Source: Paracoccus mutanolyticus (GTDB lineage Bacteria > Pseudomonadota > Alphaproteobacteria > Rhodobacterales > Rhodobacteraceae). Taken from it: a stretch of 64,000 nt of DNA. Each line of letters opens with the position of its first letter. Position 1 is the first letter of the stretch. The stretch is from positions 3,194,131 to 3,258,130 of the forward strand of contig NZ_CP030239.1 in assembly GCF_003285265.1 (NCBI RefSeq). The letters are read 5' to 3'. The position numbers were made by a program, and so were the translations under genes. Shown piece by piece: positions 52,073 through 61,837 of this stretch. The notes under the pieces are model-generated. The model was not told the DNA's origin and did not search any database. It saw only the letters and a list, made by a program, of their open reading frames with translations.

Positions 52073-53211
52073 CGGATGGTCCCCCGCACCGAGGTTTCAT
52101 AAGGATAGCGCGCATGGTGACGGGCGCGCAGGATCAGCGTGAACAGTGCCACAGCCCCCAGCTGATGCGCCAGCGCCAGCGGCAGGGGCGAGGCGTGGAT
52201 CACGTTCATGATGCCCAGAAACACCTGGACCGCAACCGCCGCGATCATCGCCGATAGGCCCCGCGCGTCACCGGATCGGCGACGGCGCCCACGCAGGAAC
52301 ACCACCACGGCAAAGATCGCCAGCAGATAGGCCACCATGCGGTGGACGAACTGCACCAGCGCCGGGTTTTCAAAGAAGTTGCGCCAGCCCAAGGCCGCGT
52401 CCCACAGGGCCGAGGGAATCCATTCCCCGCCCATCCTGGGCCAGCCGGTATACATCCGCCCCGCGTCGATGCCGGCGACCAGCGCCCCGATCAGGATCTG
52501 AACGAAGGCCAGATGCATCAGCCCGGTGGTCATGGAAAACAGCTTCGTCTCTCCGGCGCGGCGGGCGCGCAGCAAGGCCGCCTCGGGGCGCGACAGCGAC
52601 AGTGCATACCAGGCGATCAGCCCCAGGATGGCAAAGGCCAGCCCCAGGTGGGTCGCCAGCCGGTACGAGGCGACGCGCACCATGTCCCCCGACAGGCCCG
52701 AATGGACCATCCACCAGCCGATCGCGCCCTGCAGCCCGCCAAGCGCGCCCAGCAGCAACAGGCGCGGCGTCCAGCCGGTCGGAATGCGGCGGGTGGCCAG
52801 AAAGACCAGGAAGCCCGCCGCCCAGACCAGCCCGATCAGCCGGCCCAGCAGGCGGTGCGACCATTCCCACCAGTAGATCTGCTTGAAGCCGGCCAGGTCC
52901 ATGTCCGGATTCTCCAGCCGGAACTGCGGGATCCGCTGATACTTGTCGAACTCGGCCGCCCAGGCGGCCTGGTCCATCGGCGGGATCGCCCCGGTCACCG
53001 GCTTCCATTCCGTGATCGACAGGCCCGATCCCGTCAGCCGGGTGGCGCCGCCAAGCGCGATCATCGCCACGACCAGCACGAACAGGACGACCAGCCAGGC
53101 GCGGATGGCGCCCCGCGCCCCGCGGTGGCCCTGGTCGATCATGCCGCCCTGGGGCGGGGTCGCGCGGGGGGTGGTCTCGGTGACTTCCTGAAAGACGGGT
53201 CGTCTTGCCAT
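52069..53211 (-). CDS. ctaA: heme A synthase
   Basis: COX15/CtaA type, 380 residues, oxidising heme O to heme A for aa3 oxidases. Eight membrane segments are visible, beginning WLVVLFVLVVAMIALGG. Heme-ligand histidines are in WEWSHRLLGR, TRVASYRLATHLGL-type, FVHRMVAYLLAIF and LAHQLGAVALF. ATG 53211 follows GGAAG; an in-frame ATG at 53265 adds 18 residues without similarity. Confidence 0.93.
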   Translation of the reverse strand: MARRPVFQEVTETTPRATPPQGGMIDQGHRGARGAIRAWLVVLFVLVVAMIALGGATRLTGSGLSITEWKPVTGAIPPMDQAAWAAEFDKYQRIPQFRLENPDMDLAGFKQIYWWEWSHRLLGRLIGLVWAAGFLVFLATRRIPTGWTPRLLLLGALGGLQGAIGWWMVHSGLSGDMVRVASYRLATHLGLAFAILGLIAWYALSLSRPEAALLRARRAGETKLFSMTTGLMHLAFVQILIGALVAGIDAGRMYTGWPRMGGEWIPSALWDAALGWRNFFENPALVQFVHRMVAYLLAIFAVVVFLRGRRRRSGDARGLSAMIAAVAVQVFLGIMNVIHASPLPLALAHQLGAVALFTLILRARHHARYPYETSVRGTIR

Positions 53212-53265
53212 GTCAGCTTCCTTGCCTTTGGGCGCGACCTTGGCCCGGTCGCGCCCGGAATTCAA

Positions 53266-54005
53266 TCAGCCGCGGCGGGTCAACTGTCGCAGCATGCCAT
53301 GAAAGATGCGGGTGTCGGCCTGGGTCAGCGCCATGCGCGACCACAGATAAAGCTACGCATGAGGCATGGGCCGACCTATCAAGAAGAAGCCCGCTTGCAT
53401 CCCAGATCATGCACCTTTTGGTAGCTCGCGTGGGGGATCACAACGCTGTCGTTATCAGTCAGAATGCGCTTGCGGGCCTCGCCATCGGCGCGGCGGCCCG
53501 GCGGCGCGGGCTGGGCGGGCAGGCTTTCGCGCGCCCATTCATAGCCCGTCAGCAGCACGGCCTGCGCCAGGTTCAGCGACGGGAAATCCGGGTTCACGGG
53601 AACGGTGATGATGGCGTTCGCGCGGGCCACGTCGTCGTTTTCCAGGCCCGCCCGCTCGGGGCCGAAGATTACCGCGGTCCGGCCCCCGGCCGCGTGACGG
53701 ATGCGGGCCTCAGCCATCGCCGTGGCGGGCGTCAGCACCGGCTTGGTCAGTTCGCGCCCCCGCGCCGTGGTGGCATAGGCATGGTCCACATCCGCCATCG
53801 CTTCGGCCAGGGTTCCAAAGACCCGCGCCCGGTCCAGCACCTGCCCCGCGGCGCCCGAAGCCATCGCCACGGCCCGGGGGTTGGGCCAGCCGTCGCGCGG
53901 CGCCACCAGCCGCATGTCGGTCAGGCCAAAGTTCAGCATGGCGCGGGCGGCCGCGCCGATGTTTTCGCCCATCTGCGGGCGGACGAGAATGATCGCGGGT
54001 TCCAT
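53266..54005 (-). CDS. trmJ: TrmJ-like SPOUT tRNA/rRNA 2'-O-methyltransferase, C-terminal part replaced
   Basis: Begins MEPAIILVRPQMGENIGAAA then RAMLNFGLTDMRLV. The SPOUT knot is AVIFGPERAGLENDDV and VNPDFPSLNLAQAVLL. After GEARKR the family's C-terminal extension should follow for about 45 residues. Instead unrelated sequence with a stop occupies about 53348-53475, and the genuine ending (SRMALTQADTRIFHGMLRQL then TRRG, stop) reappears at 53345-53266. Frame and spacing are consistent with a length-preserving exchange. TrmJ methylates nucleotide 32 of tRNAs in E. coli. Confidence 0.78.
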
Positions 54006-54092
54006 GCGCGCGGCCATATCCTTCGCGGCAGGCACTGGCAAGGCGCGCGGCGCTGCGCTATCTGGCAGCGGAACCCCGAGGATGACAGTGCC

Positions 54093-54704
54093 ATGAATGA
54101 CGAACCCAATTCGCCGCAACTTTATCTGATCACCCCGGTCGGGGCGGCGGCCTCGACGGTGGGTCCGTTGCTGGCCGATGTCATGGACCGCTTTCCCGTG
54201 GCCTGCCTGCGCATACCCGGCGCAGGGTCCGAGGAGGACTTGGGCCGCATCTGCGACCTCGCGCGCGAAATCGCCCATGCCCGCGACGTGGCCGTGGTGA
54301 TCGAGGATCACGTCCAGCTTGCCCTGCGCCACGGGCTTGATGGGGTGCACCTGACCGACCGCGCCCGCAGCGTGCGCTATGCAAGGAAGGAACTGGGAGC
54401 GGATGCGATCGTCGGCGCGTTCTGCGGCGCGTCGCGCCACGATGGCATGAACGCGGCCGAGGCCGGGGCCGACTACGTCAGCTTCGGCCCCTGCGGCGCC
54501 AGCGTCCTGGGCCATGGCGAGAACGCCGAGCCGGACCTGTTCCAATGGTGGTCCGAGATGATCGAGATCCCCGTCGTGGCGGAGGGCGCGCTGACCCCCG
54601 CCCTGATCGGCCAACTCGCGCCGGTCAGCGACTTCATCGCGCTGGGCCCGGAAATCTGGTCCGAAAGCGATCCGGTCGAGGCGCTGGGCTATCTGTGGCG
54701 CTGA
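54093..54704 (+). CDS. thiamine phosphate synthase/TenI-like protein
   Basis: 203 residues, a TIM barrel with PQLYLITPVGAAASTVGPLL, HGLDGVHLTDRARSVRYARK, AIVGAFCGASRHDGMNAAEA then GADYVSFGPCGAS. ThiE joins the pyrimidine and thiazole moieties; several ThiE residues (for example the QR(E/D) lysine set) are not obvious, so a TenI-type paralogue is as likely. ATG 54093. Divergent from trmJ with an 87-base gap. Confidence 0.72.
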   Translation: MNDEPNSPQLYLITPVGAAASTVGPLLADVMDRFPVACLRIPGAGSEEDLGRICDLAREIAHARDVAVVIEDHVQLALRHGLDGVHLTDRARSVRYARKELGADAIVGAFCGASRHDGMNAAEAGADYVSFGPCGASVLGHGENAEPDLFQWWSEMIEIPVVAEGALTPALIGQLAPVSDFIALGPEIWSESDPVEALGYLWR

Positions 54705-54728
54705 TCGGGCCTGTGGCACGCGGTACAT

Positions 54729-54808
54729 GGGTATTTGCAAAGCGGAGAAATGCAGATGCAGGGCGCAAAGAGGCACGGCCCTTCGTGTTCACCGTTTCAC
54801 AAATACCC
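54729..54808. repeat. GGGTATTTG palindromic intergenic repeat, complete copy
   Basis: GGGTATTTGCAAAGCGGAGA (from 54729) pairs with TTCACCGTTTCACAAATACC plus C (ending 54808). The ends are identical to those of the copy at 50527. It lies between thiE/tenI-like and guaA, which read in the same direction, so it is not restricted to convergent gaps. Confidence 0.85.
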
Positions 54809-54878
54809 AACTCTCCCACGACGCAGGCACGGCGCCTGCCCTCTTGCGAATGGGCCTGACGCGGCCTAAAGCCTTGCC

Positions 54879-56436
54879 ATGACCCAGCATCAGCGCCTTC
54901 TCATCATCGACTTCGGTTCCCAGGTCACGCAGCTTATCGCGCGGCGCCTGCGCGAGCTGAATGTCTATTGCGAAATCCATCCGTTCAATGCGGTCGACGA
55001 CGCTTTCCTGAAAGACTTCGCCCCGCAGGCGGTGATCCTGTCGGGGGGGCCGGCCTCGGTGACGCAGGCGGGATCGCCCCGGTGTCCGCAGGCGGTCTTC
55101 GATATGGGAGTGCCGGTCTTCGGCATCTGCTACGGCCAGCAGGTGATGATGGAGCAACTGGGTGGGCGGGTCGAATCCGGCCATCACGCGGAATACGGCC
55201 GCGCCTTCATCGCACCGGCCGAAGGCCACAAGGGCGATGGCATCTTTGCCGGCCTGTTCGGCACCGGCCGCGAGGAGGTCTGGATGAGCCATGGCGACCG
55301 GGTGACGGCGCTTGCCCCCGGTTTTCAGGTGATCGGCACCTCGCCCAATGCCCCCTATGCGATGATCGCGGACGAGGCGCGGGGCTTTTACGCCGTCCAG
55401 TTCCACCCCGAGGTGCATCACACGCCGAACGGCCGCACCATGCTGGAGAACTTTGTCCGCATGGCGGGCTTTACCGGCGACTGGACCATGGCCAGCTATC
55501 GCCAGGAAGCGATCCGCAAGATCCGCGAGCAGGTAGGCGACCGCAAGGGATCTGCGGTCTTTCGGGCGGCGTCGACAGTTCGGTCGCCGCGGTGCGATCC
55601 ACGAGGCGATCGGCGACCAGTTGACCTGCGTCTTTGTCGATCATGGTCTGCTGCGGCTGAACGAGGCCGAAGAAGTCGTGACCATGTTCCGCGACAATTA
55701 CAACATCCCGCTGATCCACGCCGACGAGGCCGATCTGTTCATCGGCGCGCTGGAAGGCGTGTCCGACCCCGAGGTCAAGCGCAAGACCATCGGCAAGCTG
55801 TTCATCGACGTGTTCCAGCGCTATGCCAATGAGATCGAAGGCGCCGAATTCCTGGCCCAGGGCACGCTTTACCCCGACGTGATCGAGTCGGTTTCCTTCA
55901 GCGGCGGCCCTTCGGTCACGATCAAGAGCCACCACAACGTCGGGGGGCTGCCCGAGAAGATGGGCCTGAAGCTGGTCGAGCCCCTGCGCGAGCTGTTCAA
56001 GGACGAAGTCCGCGCCCTGGGCCGCGAACTGGGCCTGCCGGAAAAATTCATCGGCCGCCACCCCTTCCCCGGCCCCGGTCTGGCGATCCGCTGCCCCGGA
56101 GAGATCACCCGCGACAAGCTCGACATCCTGCGCAAGGCCGATGCGGTCTTTATCGACCAGATCCGCAGGCACGGTCTTTACGACGAGATCTGGCAGGCCT
56201 TCGTCGCGATCCTGCCCGTGCGCACCGTGGGCGTGATGGGCGATGGGCGGACCTATGACTATGCCTGCGCGCTACGGGCTGTCACCTCGGTCGACGGGAT
56301 GACGGCGGACTACTATCCCTTCAGCCACACATTCCTGGGCGAGACGGCGACGCGGATCATCAACGAGGTCAAGGGCATCAACCGCGTGACCTATGACATC
56401 ACCTCGAAGCCGCCGGGCACGATCGAGTGGGAATGA
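54879..56436 (+). CDS. guaA: GMP synthase (glutamine-hydrolysing; two frameshifts)
   Basis: Converts XMP to GMP. The class I amidotransferase domain (1-195) has [20 protein letters not shown] with the nucleophile cysteine and [13 protein letters not shown]. The ATP-PPase loop [15 protein letters not shown] lies in a second frame and the rest, from [20 protein letters not shown] through [15 protein letters not shown] to the end [15 protein letters not shown], in a third. One-base deletions at about 55547 and 55603 explain both shifts. All catalytic motifs are present. The 3' end is a known target of tyrosine-recombinase islands, and an integrase start follows at 56729. Confidence 0.93.
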
Positions 56437-56598
56437 TTCAGGCCCATCCAAACGCCGCCAAATCTACGCTGCGATACGACAACCAGCTGAAAATAAAGTT
56501 AAAATAATCCTGTGCCTATCGATATCTATCGGTGGGCATAGATGGCGTTCGGCGGCCTCGCTGACGGGCCTCACCCCCATTGATCAACCGGAAAAACG

Positions 56599-56710
56599 AA
56601 AGTACCGTCAGGTCAACCGAGGCCAATGACGGTACTTTCTTCGAACTAATACGCTGAAATATAAGCGTTTTCGACGGCGTCGGCCTGCAAAAACCGCGTG
56701 ACGGTACTTT
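56599..56710. repeat. three copies of a 12-mer between guaA and an integrase gene
   Basis: TGACGGTACTTT occurs at 56627-56638 and 56699-56710 on the plus strand and inverted (AAAGTACCGTCA) at 56599-56610. The first two form a perfect inverted repeat with a 16-base spacer. The position directly ahead of the integrase suggests recombinase arm-binding or promoter sites. Confidence 0.8.
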
Positions 56711-56728
56711 TCCGCGAGGAGGCCCGAA

Positions 56729-57105
56729 ATGTTGACCGATGCAGCACTCAAGTCTTTGAAACCAAAAGCAAAAATGTACAAGGTTTCCGATCGTGACGGG
56801 ATGTATGTGCGCGTCGCGCCGTCGGGCGCCATCTCGTTCAGGCTCGACTATCGGCTGAACGGCAGGCGGGAGACTGTCTATCTCGGCAGATATGCCCGTG
56901 ACGGAATATCGCTCGCCAGGGCTCGCGAGCTATGCATCGCGCCCGTCGGGCGATCGCCGAGGGGCGGTCCCCTGCCATCGAAAAGCAGAGGGAGAAGCGC
57001 CGGATCAAGGAAGCAAAGAGCTTCGGCGAATTCGGCGAGAAGTGGCTGACCAATGCGACCATGGCCGACAGCACGCGAGCGATGCGCCGCTCTATCTCGA
57101 GCGCG
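56729..57105 (+). pseudogene. tyrosine recombinase (DUF4102 integrase), N-terminal part
   Basis: ATG 56729 preceded by GAGGAGG-like CGCGAGGAGGCCCGA. MLTDAALKSLKPKAKMYKVS, then DGMYVRVAPSGAISFRLDYR and GRRETVYLGRYARDGISLAR form the DUF4102 arm-binding domain. After a frame change near 56930 come ARRAIAEGRSPAIEKQREKR and the start of the core-binding domain (SFGEFGEKWLTNATMADST). The catalytic R...HxxR...Y part is not found downstream. It is of the type that integrates genomic islands. Confidence 0.8.
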
Positions 57106-57199
57106 AATCATGCCGGTCTGGCGTAAGCGTCTCCTGATAGGATCGAAGCCGACGCCTGGAGCATTTGCGCAAGACGTCGAACGGGCGCGCTGCGAGGCC

Positions 57200-57390
57200 A
57201 GGCGCGGAACGATCGCGGTCGGCTGGCCCGGATTTGCCGGTGGGGTGTCGAAATCGTCCTCCATCAGGCTTTCATGAGTCTGCTGGACCACGCGACCTGT
57301 ATTCCAGCCGCCAAAGGACCGTGGCGGGTCGATCCCGTCCACCTCCCAGTCCAGCGCCACGCGCAGAACATCCTTCTCATCCATTCCCAT
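57200..57390 (-). pseudogene. peptide ABC transporter substrate-binding protein fragment
   Basis: The minus strand gives VLRVALDWEVDGIDPPRSFG, then GWNTGRVVQQTHESLMEDDF and TAIVPRLA. This is the mature N-terminus of SBP_bac_5 proteins (LRVAL...DSLDP, LVPxLA). The reading starts at a possible ATG at 57390 but lacks a signal peptide. The remainder is missing. Confidence 0.5.
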
Positions 57391-57725
57391 CCTCCGTGCA
57401 GAACCCTTCCCTCCTCACCATGGTCCGAAGATCCGAAAAGGGGATCTATTCACCCATCGTCTTCATATCGGGCGTGTCCTATCTGGAAACGGGCAACCGC
57501 AATGTCGGGGCGGTCGCCTTGGGCTTCGTGCTGAACGCGACGGCGCGGGACGTTGCGCTCAAGACCTGCCTGGCAACCCAGTATCGGTCTGCCATGCCGG
57601 ATACGATTCGGACGCGCCAATGTCTCGCGCGACCTTCAATCGGATCACCTACGCCGTCGTCGAGCGAGCCAAGAAGGAGGGGCTGCCGCTGGAGCCATTC
57701 ACGGCCACGACCCGACGGGAATAGG
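57391..57725. other. no identified gene; one protein-like tail
   Basis: The plus-strand stretch 57618-57723 reads SRATFNRITYAVVERAKKEG then LPLEPFTATTRRE and a stop, and looks like the C-terminus of a real protein, unrecognised. The rest is unassigned. Confidence 0.3.
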
Positions 57726-57891
57726 ATGAAAGCGCTCGTGTACCAGGGTCCAGGCAAGAAGGACTGGATCGAAAAGGAAAAGCCCGGCATCGAAAAGCCG
57801 ACCGACGTCATCGTGCGGATCACCAAGACCACGATCTGCGGCACCGACCTGCATATCCTCAAGGGGGACGTGCCGGCCGTCACCGCAGGAG
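57726..57891 (+). pseudogene. zinc-dependent alcohol dehydrogenase, N-terminal fragment
   Basis: ATG 57726. MKALVYQGPGKKDWIEKEKP, then DVIVRITKTTICGTDLHILK and GDVPAVTAG, the GroES-like start of MDR alcohol dehydrogenases with the first zinc-ligand cysteine (CGTDLHI). The usual GHExxG follows in relatives but here the sequence becomes unrelated after about 55 residues. Confidence 0.65.
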
Positions 57892-58094
57892 ACGCACCCA
57901 CGGCTCTTGACCGCTGCGACGCCCTGATGTGAAGCGGACCCGCCCAATGCAGGGCGGGATTTGCGCTGTTGACGCAGAGGCTGTGCCGGCGGCGGGGCAG
58001 CTCGGCGTGCCTTGCCACGCCTCGACCTCGGCCGACCCAGCCGCTTCGAACGCGGCGAGAGCCAACTGGCGCTCGTCATCGCTCACGCTCCGTC

Positions 58095-58280
58095 TTCAGA
58101 TATATTGCCGCCAATATCGGCACCATCTCCGGGCATCTTGGTGCTTTCGCGGTGATCCTGATCGCGATCTTCCTGTTCTTCGTCGCCACCTTCCTGATGG
58201 GCGAGGGGCTGGCCCGGCTGTTTCGCCTACCTTATCCGCAGCAGGCCCTGTTGGCCATGACCACGGCGGGTTCTTCCTGA
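58095..58280 (+). pseudogene. bile-acid:sodium-symporter/arsenite-transporter-like membrane fragment
   Basis: The plus strand reads GAFAVILIAIFLFFVATFLM, then GEGLARLFRLPYPQQALLAM and TTAG. This resembles a late helix pair of the BASS superfamily (including arsenic resistance proteins), where LPY...ALAFTTA is conserved. Only about 60 residues; subfamily uncertain. Confidence 0.4.
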
Positions 58281-59159
58281 CTGGCTAGGTGCAGCGTAGG
58301 TACGAACAGGCGCTGATGGATGAGATCGAACGTTAGGCCCGTACGACGAAGATCTCAAAGTGACTCAATAATCAAAATCCGGTTCCGAACAGCGAATGTC
58401 TACCAGAGACCGACCAGCCGACCACCTTCTTTAGAGACCCAACGCGTCTCGGTTCGGATTTCCCCTTTCGTACCACCGCCGCAGAGTTCCGCATGATCGA
58501 GACTACCATGGTTCCGGTCATCGTCCCCGGCGACGCGACGGCTGCGAAGGCGATCGACGACTTGGCATACGAAAACGTCCCGTCGGGTGCGCTGGCCGGG
58601 CGTTGTCGAGGTTGAAAAACATCGGGTTACCGCAAGGCTGGAGCGTTCCCCGGGCGAAAACAAAGGCCAACGAAGATGCCCGAAAAGATCGAGCGAGCCG
58701 CCCAGAAATTGACGATCTTCGAAGATCTGCAGCAGGGTGACCCTCAACGAACCGCTGAGAGAACTGAACAGTCACAATTCCAGGAACGAGAAGGCGCCAA
58801 AGCACACCGCTGATGATGCGCAACGCACCGCCGTCAGGGCTCGTAAAACCAGTGACAATAGGAAGGTGGAAGAATTTGCTATCGCCCATCACGCGAGCGA
58901 TTCCGATCTCGCCAATCCGAATAAGATCGCGATACACGCGGCGACAGGGTGGCATAATCTCGTAAAATGATGGACTCGTCACCGACTGGCACGATCTCTG
59001 CCTGGCGGCGACTGAAGGACGGGATTGGGGCCGGCGCGCAAGCCGCACTTGAGCCGCAGGGCATCATATCATGACCAACTCGACGATTGCCACCTATGCC
59101 TGAGCCTGACCTGAACGCCCTCCCATGCCATATGCGTTGACGTATGCAACTCCGCGAGG
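58281..59159. other. no identified gene
   Basis: Short frames only. The plus strand at 58494-58613 (MVPVIVPGDATAAKAIDDLA) and 58670-58810 (ERAAQKLTIFEDLQQGDPQR) looks protein-like but could not be assigned reliably. GC is lower than in the core. Confidence 0.35.
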
Positions 59160-59372
59160 CGACCAATGGATCTCTGCGTACTCCTTGGCCTGTTGGAGGC
59201 CATCGGCAGCGTGTTTGTACTTGGATTTCGCCTCGACCACAGCAATGGGAAAATCCGGCCGATAGCGCAGGATGAAGTCGGCGCGTTTTTGTCGCCCCCG
59301 ACGCGCTTTTCCGCCGACAAACACAATTCGCCCATCGGTGAAGGAGCGCTGCTCATTGATAGAATAAGGCCG
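59160..59372 (-). pseudogene. type I restriction enzyme R subunit (HsdR), N-terminal nuclease fragment
   Basis: The minus strand gives SFTDGRIVFVGGKARRGRQK, then RADFILRYRPDFPIAVVEAK and SKYKHAADGLQQAKEYAE. The D...ExK arrangement (ADFIL...VVEAK) is the PD-(D/E)xK nuclease core of HsdR and similar helicase-nucleases. The helicase domain and hsdM/hsdS are absent. Confidence 0.6.
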
Positions 59373-59696
59373 TTGTCAGACGAGGCTCTATCTTCTCTCA
59401 GAGACCATCCCGGCGCTCGAACAGCGTCATGCGCTGGACGAGCTCGAGCTTCACCGTGAGCCGGCTCTCGATGTCGTCGGGCTGGGCGGCGACGGCCGCA
59501 ACCGGGCGGGGCCGGGCGACATGATCGGGCGGCTGGTGTCGGAAAACCGCAGGCTCAGCGTAGCCCGCGCCTGCTGCGGTCCCACAAATGGTGGCCGCCC
59601 CGAGCATCCGACCGGCTCACGACTCACCGCTGCATCGCATCCGTATGCCCGACGGAGAAGGCACATATCGGAGGTAGCTCCATGACGGCCCCGCCG
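59373..59696. other. no identified gene
   Basis: The plus strand carries TIPALEQRHALDELELHREP followed by ALDVVGLGGDGRNRAGPG, possibly a gene piece. It was not recognised. Confidence 0.25.
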
Positions 59697-59822
59697 GGCT
59701 GATCATTGATGTCTCCGGCATGCCCGATCTCTTCGATGGCGAGGAGCATCTGCGCGCGGATCTCGAGGCGCGGCTCGAACGGGTAGATCGCAACGCGCAG
59801 GTCGGGCTGGGAGCATCGTCAT
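59697..59822 (+). pseudogene. possible ImuB-like (Y-family polymerase) fragment
   Basis: The plus strand reads GLIIDVSGMPDLFDGEEHLR then ADLEARLERVDRNAQVGLGA. The pattern D(V/A)(T/S)G..xLFxGExxLxADxxxRL is typical of ImuB, the inactive polymerase of the imuAB-dnaE2 mutagenesis cassette. About 40 residues only. Confidence 0.35.
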
Positions 59823-60367
59823 CTTGCTCTCGGGGTGGATCACGCCCGACGAACCATACATGCTCACTATCTTGAGCCGCCGTGCCCTCCACCGCAATCG
59901 CGGCTTTCATCAGGTTTCTGCGTTGCATCCTTTTCCCCTCCCCTAGGCCGTATTCGGGACCGCTGAAGTCGTCGACGACAGGACGATAATTCCCCTGGCC
60001 GCTCTCGGCTTCAGATGAGCGCTGATCACCACCCAGTAGCCGTCTGGATTTCAGCGCCTGCAGCCATCGACCGGCAGTCCGGCGCGCTGATGAACTGTTC
60101 CTCACTGGCGAGGATACCGCCCCCCAAAGCGCCTCGCCGGCCCGCCCCATGTGGCCGAGCGGCATCAGCATCCGTCAGCAGTCTCGACGCACCTCGGCGA
60201 ACTGCGCAGCAATAAGCTAACCTCTGAAGAGCCATATCGATCCATCGTCCTGTGCTTAGACAACTGCCTCACCGGCTAGAGCAACAACGGTGAACGCAGA
60301 GTCGGTCTGAGGATTCCGTGGTTATTGGCTGTCTGATTACTCTGCTGGGATCTGCCAGGAGGTGAAG
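59823..60367. other. no identified gene
   Basis: On the minus strand near 59930 a Tat-like start (MQRRNLMKAAIAV) occurs but leads nowhere recognisable. The other frames look random. Confidence 0.3.
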
Positions 60368-60570
60368 ATGACGAGGAGCTTGAGCGGAGCTTCGGGGCGG
60401 GTGATTGCCGCGATCGAGGACGGGATCTCAACGCGGGAGGCGGCGCTGTCGGCCACTGGATGGGATCACGACGGCGTGCGCCTGGGGCGCTATCGCGAGC
60501 CGGCTGGACCTGGAGCTTGAGCTGGGCCGCCGTCGTCAGGCGCGAGCGCACCAGGCCAGCGCGTCGGCGT
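60368..60570 (+). pseudogene. IS630-family transposase, 5' part
   Basis: ATG 60368 preceded by AGGAGG. MTRSLSGASGRVIAAIEDGI then STREAA corresponds to the N-terminal helix-turn-helix of IS630 transposases (MTRPLSxDLRxRVxxAIExGxSxREAA). The frame is then disturbed. The C-terminal half resumes at about 60712, after a fumarylacetoacetase segment. Confidence 0.55.
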
Positions 60571-60575
60571 CGAGC

Positions 60576-60705
60576 AGGCCGAGGCGATGATCTTTGGCTA
60601 TGTTCTGCTGAACGACTGGTCCGCGCGCGACGTGCAGGCCTGGGAATACCAGCCCCTGGGGCCGTTCCAGTCCAAGGCGCTTGGCACCACCATCATCGGC
60701 GCCTG
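60576..60705 (+). pseudogene. fumarylacetoacetase fragment inside the IS630 transposase
   Basis: The plus strand reads [20 protein letters not shown] then [19 protein letters not shown], the metal/active-site segment of fumarylacetoacetate hydrolase (LxNDWSARDIQxWEYxPLGPF), last enzyme of tyrosine degradation. It is exactly bounded by transposase sequence on both sides. Confidence 0.65.
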
Positions 60706-60711
60706 GGTCGG

Positions 60712-61277
60712 AGACGCAGCGCCAGATGTCCTGAGCCGCAGCATAGCCTGGTTCGACGGCCACTCGACCTTGATCCCGAAAGACTGATCTTCATCGTGAG
60801 ACCGCGGCTCCACAAAGATGGCCCGGCTGCGAGGGCGAGCGCCATGCGGCGAGCGATGCCGGGCGGCCGTTCCCCACGGCCACTGGAAGACGACCACCTT
60901 CACCGCCGGCCTGCGGCTGTCCGGCATGGCGGCGCCGATGCTGCTCGGCGGTCCGATGAACGGTCCGGCTTTCCTGGCATATGCCGAGCAGGTTCTCCAA
61001 CGCCACCTTCGCTTTGAACTCGGGCATGGACAACCTCGCGCCACCGGATAGTCGCTTGCGTAAGGCCATCGAGCAGGCTGAGCGCTGGCTTCTCTACCTG
61101 CCGCCATACTCCCCACCTCTCTCGATCGAGCAGGCGTTCTCGAAGCTCAAAGCGCATCGGCGCAAGCTCGGCGCACGCACCTTGACCGAACTGTTCAACG
61201 CGCTCCGAGCATCTGCAGTGTTCACGCCCGCTGAGTGCTGGAACTACCTTCAGGCAGCTGGGTATGTCGCAGGTTAA
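60712..61277 (+). pseudogene. IS630-family transposase, 3' part
   Basis: [16 protein letters not shown], then KMARLRGRAPCGERCRAAVP then HGHWKTTTFTAGLRLSG, GPMNGPAFLAYAEQVL, and in another frame LLYLPPYSPPLSIEQAFSKL then KAHRRKLGARTLTELF, ending at 61277. LYLPPYSPxxxPIEQ(A/T)FSKLK carries the last catalytic acidic residue. The first acidic residue of the DDE triad (FIDET) and the second (DN region) are garbled by frame changes near 60790 and 61010. With the 5' part the element spans about 910 bases. Confidence 0.7.
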
Positions 61278-61837
61278 TCGAACGGCTCTGGGGACGGCGA
61301 ACCAGCTAACGACCAGATGCTGGCTGATGTGGCCTCCGCGGAAGCATGGAAGCTGGCGCAATCCTTGTCGCACGCGGGCGCCATGTCGCTGAGGTGCCGA
61401 TCTTGACGAAGAGGAAACTATGTGCCGTACCGGTCTGGACTCCGTACATCTGGCCCTTACTCTCGTCATTGGGATCCGGGTTCGTCATCCGTCGCTTTCG
61501 CCGCGCTTGTGCAACGCCTCCCGCGTGCGAGCGAGTTCGCCAGCTGATGGAGCACTAGCCGAACCGCTTGCCCGCGGGCGAACATCAGCGCCCGGTGATA
61601 GTTCCCAGTCGGCCTCGAACCCGACTGTGACCGCGCCGACCAAATTGAAGCGGCATCATAGACGCTCGATAATCTCTCGGGCGCGGCTCAACGCCGTGCG
61701 GGAGCTCGCTGGGCTTTCTCGCAATGGGAGTGCTGCCGGAGGCCACCTGGATCTCTGCCGCCCCGGATCGCCGGTTCTTCCCGCTGCTCACCGCAAACCC
61801 TCGCCGCCAAGGAGGCCACCCAGGCTGACCGCATCTA
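61278..61837. other. no identified gene
   Basis: Several short frames on both strands, none with a recognisable domain. From operon spacing, part of this stretch would be expected to hold the start of the first arsC gene, but no LMW-phosphatase P-loop is visible. Confidence 0.35.

Noticed and set aside
58494..58613. Possible Cas3 C-terminal piece (MVPVIVPGDATAAKAIDDLA)
   Set aside because: Only a loose resemblance to the region after the Cas3 helicase domain, about 40 residues, with no helicase or HD motifs and no CRISPR repeats in the window.
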